DNA of 64,000 nt from an uncultured Poribacteria bacterium (GTDB taxonomy: Bacteria; Poribacteria; WGA-4E; WGA-3G), in the NCBI GenBank assembly GCA_951828515.1, contig OX639992.1, positions 620,001 to 684,000 on the forward strand, read 5' to 3'. Shown here piece by piece: positions 1 through 7,323 of this stretch. A program made the translations under genes and the position numbers. The notes beneath the pieces are model-generated. The model was not told where the DNA came from. It saw nothing but the letters and a program-made list of their open reading frames with translations, and did no database searches. The number at the start of each line of letters is the position of its first letter. Position 1 is the first letter of the stretch.

Positions 1-201
1 ACTGTAACCGGTATGACATGAGGTGCGTGTACCAGCAAGGTGCAGGATGCACTTACGAAAGTTACTGGGGTCTCTGAAGTTGTCAGTGTTTCTATGGAAG
101 AGAATAAAGCTGTGGTGAAAGTTGAAAAGGACAAGGTTGAGAACGACACGCTCGTGAAGGCGGTTACAGACGTAGGTTTCAGCGCGCAAGTCGCCAATTA
201 A
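1..201 (+). CDS. HMA-domain metal-binding protein, candidate selenoprotein (5' end missing)
   Basis: Frame 1 reads from the window edge to TAA at 199-201 and gives a complete-looking heavy-metal-associated fold of about 65 residues. It has the metal-loop motif VTGMT-x-GACTSKV, then TGV, VSVSMEENKAVV and a C-terminal VGFSAQVAN. HMA proteins (MerP, CopZ, P-type ATPase domains) bind Cu(I), Hg(II) or Zn through GMTCxxC. Here codon 19-21 is TGA exactly where the first cysteine of CxxC belongs, so the motif would be UxxC if decoded as selenocysteine. A stem-loop lies just downstream at 38-54. All other residues of the fold are intact and there is no second stop or frameshift, which argues against simple decay. 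The start codon lies upstream of the window. The alternatives are a recent nonsense mutation or an assembly error. A strong terminator follows at 265-299, so this is the last gene of its unit. Confidence 0.72.
38..54 (+). promoter_or_regulatory. Candidate bacterial SECIS stem-loop in the HMA gene
   Basis: AGGTGCA (38-44) pairs with TGCACTT (48-54), giving seven base pairs including one G-U, closed by the triloop GGA (45-47). The loop begins 23 nt after the in-frame TGA at 19-21. Bacterial SECIS elements lie inside the coding region shortly after UGA and need a G at the start of the apical loop for SelB. The GGTTGCA-GGTC-TGCACC core of E. coli fdhF, as I remember it, is very similar. The pairing is seen directly; the function is inferred. 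Confidence 0.55.
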
Positions 202-264
202 GACTGAGTTGACTGATCGAAATTCGCTCGTCTTGCCTTGTCAGAGAAAAGTAAATCATGTTCC

Positions 265-299
265 AATGCGAGGTTATTACACCTCGCATTTTCTATTTT
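265..299 (+). terminator. Rho-independent terminator after the HMA gene
   Basis: A perfect 10-bp stem, AATGCGAGGT with ACCTCGCATT, encloses the loop TATTAC and is followed by the T-rich run TTCTATTTT. It lies 64 nt after the HMA stop and in the intergenic space before the convergent dioxygenase gene. Confidence 0.88.
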
Positions 300-324
300 G
301 TCCAGAAATTATCCGATTTCTAAA

Positions 325-1188
325 CTACTGTTCCTTGTTCGCATAAAGCGGGTCGTCAAGTAGAGATTGCACTTCGTAGATTGAGCCTTTCAACTCTGCG
401 TAGGGTTCCGGCATACGCACTGGCGCAGCCACCATACGCGGTTGATTCGTCGGCTCGCCGCGAATGATGGAGCCGTTGAAAGTCTCCCAATCTGGAATAC
501 CTTTTAGGGGCCACGCATCCACTGCACAGTACTGAGCGAGCATTAAGCGACGCGGTTTGCCTGAGGTGTTCGGGGCAGAACCGTGCAACGCTCGAACGTG
601 ATGGATCGTGATTCCACCAGCTTTTAACTCAACAGGCACCGCACCCTCTGGTGTGAAATTGGGATCCGTTACTGCTCCGATAAATGCGCCGTCCTGATGA
701 TGGTCTAAAGTCGGTCCCTTGTGAGAACCAGGAAGTATCATCAATGCGCCGTTCTCTACCGTCATGTCATCAATGACGACACCGACTGCGAGTAGGTCGT
801 CGTTTGTATGCGGATAGAACGCCCAATCCTGATGCCATTCAACCGGACTTCCAAACTCCGGGTACTTCATATTCAATTTATGTCCATTATACCGAACCCC
901 CGATCCGATCAGTTGCTCCACAATATCCAAAATCCTGGGATGCCGTAAGGCGTAATCGTAAACGACGTGGTGTAATCCGGGATTTTTGATCCGCCGCACG
1001 CGCGGGTTTGTCGGCGTATGTCCCGGTTCCAGGTCAAAGATGTCGGTATGTTCGGTAACCTCTCTCGATTTTTCGACGAATTCATCGGTGACGCGTTGGA
1101 GATCCGCAACTTCTTCTGCTGTCAACACCGCCTCAACACCGAGGTAACCATTCTCGTGATAAAAATCACGTTGTTCTTGCGTGAGCAT
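325..1188 (-). CDS. Phytanoyl-CoA dioxygenase (PhyH) family protein
   Basis: 287 residues, normal for the family of Fe(II)/2-oxoglutarate-dependent oxygenases with a double-stranded beta-helix. The metal triad is visible: H119 and D121 in the motif EWHQDW, and the distal H202 in LHGSAPNTS. The arginine at about 214 (KPRR) is placed to bind 2-oxoglutarate. The motif GALMILPGSHKGP at about 147-159 is typical of PhyH proteins. The substrate cannot be read from sequence; small-molecule hydroxylases of this type act in the cytoplasm. AGGAG lies 13 nt before the ATG, which is rather far but acceptable. It is convergent with the HMA gene and followed by no same-strand gene in the window. A second, divergent family member lies at 24966-25739. 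Confidence 0.88.
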   Translation of the reverse strand: MLTQEQRDFYHENGYLGVEAVLTAEEVADLQRVTDEFVEKSREVTEHTDIFDLEPGHTPTNPRVRRIKNPGLHHVVYDYALRHPRILDIVEQLIGSGVRYNGHKLNMKYPEFGSPVEWHQDWAFYPHTNDDLLAVGVVIDDMTVENGALMILPGSHKGPTLDHHQDGAFIGAVTDPNFTPEGAVPVELKAGGITIHHVRALHGSAPNTSGKPRRLMLAQYCAVDAWPLKGIPDWETFNGSIIRGEPTNQPRMVAAPVRMPEPYAELKGSIYEVQSLLDDPLYANKEQ

Positions 1189-1250
1189 TGTTCTGTCACA
1201 CTCCTCTTCGCGAAATGATGCTTCTATTATAGTTCAAAACGTTAAAATTT

Positions 1251-2351
1251 TCAACTCACAATTAACAATTTTTTATAAACGTCCTGTATCTTCTGAACAT
1301 GCCTTTCAACACCGAAGGCTTCCTCAGCGTATTTTCTTCCCTGTTGTCCCATACGTACGCTTCGGTTCGGATCTTTAGCGAGCTTAACAATCTTATCTGC
1401 CATTCTCTCTATGGGGTCTAACGGCACAACGTATCCTGTTTCACCGTGAACAATCATTTCAGCAGTACTGCCAACTGGAGTGCCAACGACAGGCTTGCCT
1501 ACCGCCATCGCCTCTGCGATCACACTCCCTGCTGAAAGGGTTACGAGTAGATCGAGTTCCTGCATCGCCTTGGGCATATCGGTGCGGTGACCTGTGAAGT
1601 GAACGAACTCCTGCAACCCATATTTGGCTATCAATTGACGGACTTCCCGTTCGTAAGAGCGATGCTCCGGTGCCCCCAGTGCGCTACCGATAATACGAAA
1701 CCTAACCTTTTTGCACTGTGGGACAATCTTGGCGGCTATTTCAACAAACGCTTTTTGACGTTTGAAGGGTTCAATCCTACCGACAATACCGACGACATAT
1801 TCCACTGAGTGGACGGGTTCAGAAGCCGGTTGAAAACCCGATAAATCAACACAATTGCGGACGACATCAATCTTTTGGGTATCAATCCCTGCTTGAATCA
1901 GTGGAACACTACTCTGTTCCGAGATAGCGATGATACTGTCCATCCGGTCGAATTTGTATTTTCGTACCTGTGTCGGCGTGAGGAGATTCCGCACATGCGA
2001 AACGACAGGGATTACCAACTGTTTTCTAACCGACCATAGATACGGGTTAAACCACGAATCCGAGGTATGGACCAGGTGAGCATCGTGTGTCTCGGCAAGG
2101 CTCACCAATTTTTTTGCGGCACTGTACCTCGCTATTAACGATTTCACCTGTCGCCACGGTGGAAGATCGAGGATCACTGTAGGAATATCAGCACACCTCA
2201 AGTGTTCTACAAAAACACCATCATCAGGACAAACAACAAGCGGACAATAGCGCGTTCGATCAATATTCTCAACGAGATAAGCAAGTTGCTTCTCACCGCC
2301 ACCGATGCTCGAACCGCAATGGCTGAGATAAAGTATCGGTTTTTTGTCCAT
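1251..2351 (-). CDS. Glycosyltransferase family 4 (GT-B) protein
   Basis: 366 residues starting MDKKPILYLSH. It transfers a sugar from a nucleotide-sugar donor to a lipid, glycan or small acceptor in the cytoplasm. The N-terminal Rossmann half has the donor/acceptor loop GGGEKQL (17-23). The C-terminal GT1 domain has GRIEPFKRQ (191-199), FTGHRTDMP (252-260) and the nucleotide-sugar site IAEAMAVGKPVVGTPVGS (278-295) with E280. An in-frame start 24 nt upstream exists, but AGAGGA sits 5 nt before the ATG chosen here, directly after the prs stop codon. The two genes are 7 nt apart, so they are probably co-transcribed. Donor and acceptor are unknown. Confidence 0.88.
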   Translation of the reverse strand: MDKKPILYLSHCGSSIGGGEKQLAYLVENIDRTRYCPLVVCPDDGVFVEHLRCADIPTVILDLPPWRQVKSLIARYSAAKKLVSLAETHDAHLVHTSDSWFNPYLWSVRKQLVIPVVSHVRNLLTPTQVRKYKFDRMDSIIAISEQSSVPLIQAGIDTQKIDVVRNCVDLSGFQPASEPVHSVEYVVGIVGRIEPFKRQKAFVEIAAKIVPQCKKVRFRIIGSALGAPEHRSYEREVRQLIAKYGLQEFVHFTGHRTDMPKAMQELDLLVTLSAGSVIAEAMAVGKPVVGTPVGSTAEMIVHGETGYVVPLDPIERMADKIVKLAKDPNRSVRMGQQGRKYAEEAFGVERHVQKIQDVYKKLLIVS

Positions 2352-2358
2352 AGTCCTC

Positions 2359-3354
2359 TTAGACGGGGAAATCAAGGTGCTGATCCCGGAAAACCTGGCT
2401 CACTGATCGGTGTTGATGTACTCTCAATATGGCTTGCGAGAGGAGTGGCGCGATAGAAAGCACCTGAATTTTTCCATCCAACTGTTTTTCAGCTGGCACA
2501 GGAATTGTATTGGTGGTAACCACTTCCCGAATTGATGGGTGATTGAGTCGTTCCAACGAGGCACCGACCAGGACAGGGTGTGCGATACTTACATAAGCAG
2601 GTTCTGCCCCTGCCTCCGCTAACGCCAATGCTTGTTGGTAAATGCTGCCTCCGGTCTGTATTTCATCGTCAATGACAATGGGAGTTTTGCCTTCAACGTC
2701 TCCAACAAGTTCGACGAATTTAACGGTTTGTCCATCAACGCCAGTTCGCCGCTTGTGCATAACAGCTAACGGGAGATGGAGAATATCGGCATATTTCTCT
2801 GCTAATTTGACACGCCCTGCATCAGGTGCAACAATTACACCATTTTCAAGCCGTTTCTCTCGGAAGTAATTTGTCAAGGTCGTTAGGGCGGTCAAGTGAT
2901 CCATAGGAATATCAAAGAAGCCTTGTATCTGTGGCACGTGTAGATCGATAGCCATGACGCGACTTGCTCCGGCGGTCGTTAAGAGATTCGCCACGAGTTT
3001 CGCACTAATCGGTTCGCGCCCTGTCGTTTTGTGATCTTGGCGTGAGTATCCAAAGTATGGAATAATCGCGGTAATCTGCCGGGCTGACGCGCGTTTCATG
3101 GCATCAATTGTGATGAGCAGTTCCATCAAGTTTTCGTTGGCAGGTTGACTCGTTGGCTGCACAACATAAATGTCTGTACCTCGGATACTTTCCTCAATCT
3201 GGACGCGAGTTTCATCGTTAGGAAACGGACCGATTGTAATTTTACCGAGTTCAACACCTAAAATAGCGGCGATTTCCTTCGCCAACGCCGGATTCGCGCT
3301 TCCAGCGAATAGCCTGAAATCGCCCTTAACTTGCTGGTCAATCAGTGGGGACAT
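2359..3354 (-). CDS. prs: Ribose-phosphate pyrophosphokinase (PRPP synthetase)
   Basis: 331 residues, slightly longer than the usual 310-320. It makes 5-phosphoribosyl 1-diphosphate from ribose 5-phosphate and ATP, feeding purine, pyrimidine, histidine, tryptophan and NAD synthesis. The signature DLHVPQIQGFFDIP (137-150) and the PRPP loop VIDDEIQTGGS (227-237) are present, as are IIPYFGYSRQDHK (97-109) and the flexible-loop KRR (201-203). AGGAG lies 8 nt before the ATG chosen here; a longer reading 48 nt upstream has no such site. The glycosyltransferase gene follows 7 nt later on the same strand. Confidence 0.96.
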   Translation of the reverse strand: MSPLIDQQVKGDFRLFAGSANPALAKEIAAILGVELGKITIGPFPNDETRVQIEESIRGTDIYVVQPTSQPANENLMELLITIDAMKRASARQITAIIPYFGYSRQDHKTTGREPISAKLVANLLTTAGASRVMAIDLHVPQIQGFFDIPMDHLTALTTLTNYFREKRLENGVIVAPDAGRVKLAEKYADILHLPLAVMHKRRTGVDGQTVKFVELVGDVEGKTPIVIDDEIQTGGSIYQQALALAEAGAEPAYVSIAHPVLVGASLERLNHPSIREVVTTNTIPVPAEKQLDGKIQVLSIAPLLSQAILRVHQHRSVSQVFRDQHLDFPV

Positions 3355-3452
3355 GCCAAAATCTCCTTTTTTTGATTTATAGACCTCTGGACTGCGCTCC
3401 AAATGTAAAGCATTCTGCGCAAGCCTCTATATTTCATCTATTCGGACGCATT

Positions 3453-3550
3453 CGGTGCGGTTGGGAATGCAGATCGCATGAATCAACGGTATGAAGGTTC
3501 TCCGTGTGGCATTCACCGGGGCGAGTACGCCGCAAAACCGCACCTACCGG
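3453..3550. repeat. GGTGCGGTT...AACCGCACC palindromic repeat, long copy
   Basis: CGGTGCGGTTGGGAATGCAG at the left end and AAAACCGCACCTACCGG at the right end form a terminal inverted repeat. The inside carries GGCGAGTACGCCGCAA. A shorter copy with the same ends and core lies at 52261-52318, and core fragments occur at 6289-6322. It fills the gap between prs and gpmI. Confidence 0.7.
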
Positions 3551-3568
3551 GGAAGTCCGTAAGTCCTA

Positions 3569-5188
3569 TTAGCAAAGTGATTTACCAGTCATCTCAGCAG
3601 GTTGTGCCAAACCGAGAAGGTGTAGTGTTGTTGGTGCGATGTCGGCAAGCCGTCCGCCTTCACGGAGTTGCTGTCCTTTGCGTTGGTTATCAACAACGAT
3701 AAGATCCACATCATACGTGGTATGTGCGGTGTGGATACCGCCGGTCTCTGGATCAATCATCTGCTCACAGTTACCGTGATCGGCGGTGACGATGAGTGCG
3801 CCGTCCTTCTTAAGCACGGCATCAACGATTTTTCCGACCGCTACATCAACCGCTTCAACTGCCTTAATAGCGGCTGAAAGCGAGCCGGTATGTCCAACCA
3901 TGTCACCGTTGGCGTAGTTGAGCACCATCAAGTCATATTTATCGGAGCCGATTCGACGCAACATTTCCGCCGTCACACCGGGTGCGGACATCTCGGGTTT
4001 CTGGTCGTAGGTCGTCACGTCGCGCGGAGAAGCGATGATCTGTCGATCTTCGCCTTTGTAGGGTTCATCTCGGTAGTCGTTAAAAAAGAAGGTAACGTGT
4101 GGAAATTTCTCGGTCTCTGCGCATCGGAATTGTGTTAAGCCTGCTTGGCTGACGTAGGTACCGAGTGTATTCTGCATTTTTGGAGGCTTTTTGACAGCCG
4201 CTTGAACAGGCATTGCTTGCTCATACTCGGTCATTGTAACAAATTTAACGTCAAGTTTGCAATTCCGTTTAAACCCCATTTGTCGCGTGACACCGTCTTT
4301 TCCTTCTGCCTGAAATGGGAATTCATCAAGACAAAAGGCTTTTGTGAGTTCTCGCGGACGGTCCCCCCGGAAATTATAGAAAATGACGGCATCTCCAGCA
4401 GTGATACGCGGAAGCGGTTTGCCATCATTTCCAGTAACTACGGACGGACGGACGAATTCATCGCCTTTACGGTTGGTGTCATCGGGGTTCTCGTAATAGT
4501 CACGATAGGCATCTGTAGCGGTAGCAATGCGGTCCCCAACACCTTCGGTCAAAAGACGATACGCCACCTCAACGCGCTCCCATCTGTCATCGCGATCCAT
4601 TGCGTAATAGCGCCCCACAACGGAGGCGATCTGTCCGATGCCTATCTCTTTTAATTTTGCTTCAATCTGCTCACAGAATTGGATACCGAGATCGGGTTGG
4701 CAGTCGCGTCCATCACTGAAATTGTGAATCAAGACTTGGTGAGCCTTAAGCCCGTTAGCCTTGGCGAGCGTGAGCAATCCATATAGATGTTCAAGTGAAC
4801 TGTGAACGCCAGCGTCGCTTGCCAATCCCATGAGATGGAGATGTGTTCCATGCTTTTTGACATGAGCAATCGCGTCTAAAAGCACTTCATTCTGAGCAAA
4901 CTCGCCGGAGCGGATCATGGTACTGATACGGAGGAGTTCTTGACTCACGATGCGTCCTGCCCCGATGTTCTGATGCCCGACTTCACTGTTGCCGATGACA
5001 CCCGCGGGTAAACCGACATTTTCGCCGGAGGTATGGATTTGGACGTTCGGATAGTTTTGTCGTAGCCAGTCATCTACGGGTGTTTTTGCGAGATGAATGG
5101 CATTGGCGTGCTGAAATTCGGGATACGGATTATTGCCCCAGCCGTCTCGAATGATGAGAACGACGGGGCGTCTCTGCTGGGTTGCCAT
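3569..5188 (-). CDS. gpmI: 2,3-bisphosphoglycerate-independent phosphoglycerate mutase
   Basis: 539 residues, near the usual length. It interconverts 3- and 2-phosphoglycerate in glycolysis and gluconeogenesis using two Mn ions and a phosphoserine intermediate. The nucleophile is S68 in GVIGNSEVGHQNIGAGR, and D15 in LIIRDGWG is the first metal ligand. The C-terminal metal site reads ALIVTADHGNCEQM followed by HTAHTTYDVDL. AGGGAA lies 7 nt before ATG at 5188. The reading frame stays open a further 24 codons upstream, but that stretch is encoded by an interspersed repeat (5201-5290) and has no ribosome site. It forms a minus-strand series with prs and the LamG gene, separated by repeats. Confidence 0.96.
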   Translation of the reverse strand: MATQQRRPVVLIIRDGWGNNPYPEFQHANAIHLAKTPVDDWLRQNYPNVQIHTSGENVGLPAGVIGNSEVGHQNIGAGRIVSQELLRISTMIRSGEFAQNEVLLDAIAHVKKHGTHLHLMGLASDAGVHSSLEHLYGLLTLAKANGLKAHQVLIHNFSDGRDCQPDLGIQFCEQIEAKLKEIGIGQIASVVGRYYAMDRDDRWERVEVAYRLLTEGVGDRIATATDAYRDYYENPDDTNRKGDEFVRPSVVTGNDGKPLPRITAGDAVIFYNFRGDRPRELTKAFCLDEFPFQAEGKDGVTRQMGFKRNCKLDVKFVTMTEYEQAMPVQAAVKKPPKMQNTLGTYVSQAGLTQFRCAETEKFPHVTFFFNDYRDEPYKGEDRQIIASPRDVTTYDQKPEMSAPGVTAEMLRRIGSDKYDLMVLNYANGDMVGHTGSLSAAIKAVEAVDVAVGKIVDAVLKKDGALIVTADHGNCEQMIDPETGGIHTAHTTYDVDLIVVDNQRKGQQLREGGRLADIAPTTLHLLGLAQPAEMTGKSLC

Positions 5189-5200
5189 GCAAATTCCCTT

Positions 5201-5290
5201 TTTAATTTTACCTTGCGGTTCGGTCAGTGAATTTGTGCACTCACGTGTTTCTCCGTCCATCCGCCTGTGCTGTTGTTGCAGGCTACATTC
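5201..5290 (-). repeat. Gene-boundary repeat, copy next to the gpmI start
   Basis: On the minus strand it reads GCCTGCAACAACAGCACAGG at one end and CCGAACCGCAAGGTAAAATT at the other, ending 12 nt before the gpmI ATG. GCCTGC...GCAGGC-type arms form a hairpin in better-kept copies. Copies of the same family lie at 15757-15840, 17880-17977, 17997-18076, 18085-18198, 24699-24772, 25761-25853, 31774-31864 and 63239-63334, with a fragment at 55316-55345. Confidence 0.65.
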
Positions 5291-5381
5291 TTGGTTAAGG
5301 CTTGGTTAAGGATCGCTCGTAGGAGGAAACTCCGATTGCAGTCAGCATTGACATACACGACTCCACAGATATATTTTAAGG

Positions 5382-6137
5382 TTACCTGATACCTGCCTTT
5401 AGTTTTCCCCACGTTGCGGTAAGTTTTCCGCGTGCTTCCACATCTTGCGGGGTTTCCATGACTTTTTGGATGTCGTCTTCGCTTAAGGTTTTCTCATAGA
5501 GTCTGACTTCATCAATTTTACCGGGGAAGTGGTCAGTGGCGTTGCCGAGATCATCGCCGCCAATCCAGAGTTCTAAACCGGACGGAGCGATTGGGACATC
5601 GTTGGCAGCGTCGCCTTCGAGTTCACCGTTTATGTAGACCTTCAATGTTTTTCCATCGAACGTCCCTGCGAAGTGATACCATTCGCCGACTTTCCAATCG
5701 GTTGTTGTGGATTGTGCAAAGGCGTTGTTGGGTTTGACGAGAAAGTCGATGCTGTCTGCGTTGCCGAAGTCGAAGATGACGAAGATGGAGTTATTTTTAC
5801 TCATTAATCGGTGACCGGTGAGATCATCGTTTGGACTGAACCACGCCATGAGGGTAATATTTTCCTCGATTGCGAGGGCGGGATCGTCTGCGACGATGAC
5901 ATGATCGTCTACACCGTTAAATTCGAGTGCGGTGCCGAATTTGCCTTCAACCCACTTCGGCTTACCGTTAAACTCGCCATCGAGTCCGTTGCCTGTGACA
6001 TCTATGGCTTCTTTACCCTTGCCTTCATCAAAGGGCCAGTAGGCGACGAGACCATCTTCTGCGACGTTGGCGATACTGAGATTGGTAATAATGAGGAGTG
6101 AGAATAGCAGCGACAATACAAAGATAACTTTGGGCAT
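5382..6137 (-). CDS. Secreted LamG / concanavalin A-like lectin domain protein
   Basis: 251 residues. Residues 1-22 form a signal peptide (MPKVIFVLSLLFSLLIITNLSIANVA). The rest is one LamG-like jelly-roll domain: LVAYWPFDEGKGKEAIDVTG, KFGTALEFNGVDDHV, the central TLMAWFSPND, and the C-terminal YINGELEG, LWIGGDD and KIDEVRLYEKTLSEDDI. These motifs match the widespread three-to-laminin-G fold that binds sugars or other surface ligands. It ends shortly after the domain, in a short tail TATWGKLKAGIR, and no enzyme domain is attached. AGGAGA lies 7 nt before ATG at 6137; an upstream in-frame start has none. It is expected in the periplasm or on the outer surface. Confidence 0.85.
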   Translation of the reverse strand: MPKVIFVLSLLFSLLIITNLSIANVAEDGLVAYWPFDEGKGKEAIDVTGNGLDGEFNGKPKWVEGKFGTALEFNGVDDHVIVADDPALAIEENITLMAWFSPNDDLTGHRLMSKNNSIFVIFDFGNADSIDFLVKPNNAFAQSTTTDWKVGEWYHFAGTFDGKTLKVYINGELEGDAANDVPIAPSGLELWIGGDDLGNATDHFPGKIDEVRLYEKTLSEDDIQKVMETPQDVEARGKLTATWGKLKAGIR

Positions 6138-6227
6138 GGCAATTTCTCCTATGCAAAGTTTTGGATTTGTATCTTTAGAGTATGTCACTATTATAACATA
6201 TTTTTGAAAAAGATGTATAAAAAAAAA

Positions 6228-6254
6228 TGTCTGAATCAGGATTTACAGGATTTT
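6228..6254. repeat. TGTCTGAATCAGGATT short interspersed repeat
   Basis: TGTCTGAATCAGGATTTACA followed by GGATT. Near-identical copies are at 41962-41986 and 39253-39276. All three lie at or just outside gene ends. The present copy is next to the 3' end of the decayed gene at 6236-7151. Confidence 0.7.
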
Positions 6255-7151
6255 AAGATAGGCAGGATAGGGGATGTGTTAATTGTCTGAATGCACGTCG
6301 CATTTGGGCGAGTACGCCGCAAATCGCGGATTATCACAGCAGTAGTTCCCACAATGCCAGCACCTAATGAACCCACAATCCCTCCAATCAGTCCACCAGC
6401 CACAGTACCAATGCCGGGAAATATACTTCCGACTGCTGCACCGCCAATCCATCCCGCGGTGCCTGTCACAACACAAGCGGTGTTAATTGTGCTATTTTTT
6501 GCGAACTGTTGCCATGAAATTGAACGTTTGAAAACGGCTCGGTAGAAATCGGGTGTGCTTGTCACGACTGCCGCGACTGCCGCTGTAATGGCATTCGTGC
6601 GAAGTAGTCTTGATACATGGTTAACAGCAGCCGCGCCAGCGACTGTGTGCAAAGGTTACTGCAAATGAAACTGGAAACACAGATATTGAGGTCACAATCT
6701 GCGTTTTGGCATCAAAGATAAGGGAATCAATATTTCCGGCGCGTGCGATATTCTTCGCTTGTTGGTAGGTCACCGAACCTTAACGGACCATTTTCTCTGC
6801 ATCCGCAGGATTCTTAATGCCTGGGACCTTGTCTTGCTCAATCCGCTTACGCATGAATTTCACGCAATCTTCCCACTGATTCTTCGGGACTTCAAGAACT
6901 TGCCCCTCATAACGATAGTATCCAGAACTTGAATCAAACGCAGCAGCAACAGTTTCAGATGCACTCCGATAATACTTGGATTGGAGAAACACCCCATTGA
7001 CAACTCGATCTGGACCGTTCAATTCGTTGGAAATTCCTATTACCTTGGCTATTTTACCTTGGAGTTTGTCATTCAAATTATTCGCATCCTCCGCTGCAAG
7101 ACCCTGTCCGCCTGGTAAAGGATATCTTAAGATTTGTGTTTGTTCCAACAT
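6236..7151 (-). pseudogene. Decayed gene for a protein with a glycine-rich C-terminal membrane domain
   Basis: The 5' part (7151 to 6780) encodes MLEQTQILRYPLPGG, then NGPDRVVNGVFLQSKYYRSA and VPGIKNPADAEKMVR, then TAA. The same frame continues past the stop with good protein sequence (GSVTYQQAKNIARAGNIDS) to a second stop near 6652. Another frame then carries NHVSRLLRTNAITAAVAAVV and the glycine-rich stretch GTAGWIGGAAVGSIFPGIG (6600-6310). I remember this order of motifs from one continuous, much longer family of unnamed bacterial proteins in which the two parts are joined. The gene therefore appears to carry a nonsense codon and an internal deletion with frameshift, and its 3' end runs into repeat DNA at 6289-6322. 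AAGGGAAT precedes the first ATG. No function is known to me. Confidence 0.65.
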
Positions 7152-7323
7152 TAAGCCTATTCCCTTTTTAATCGAGTTAAGTTTAGAAACGCCTACTCAT
7201 ATTTAAACACATATTCATGGCAAAACCTCAAATAAATTAGGATTTACGCAGTTGGATCATGAATCCATCCGTCGCCTGCGCGGGGTATAGGGCTGGGATT
7301 TATGGGTTAAATCAGGACATCTG

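Noticed and set aside
4145-4654. A 169-codon open frame opposite gpmI
   Set aside because: Shadow of the conserved enzyme.
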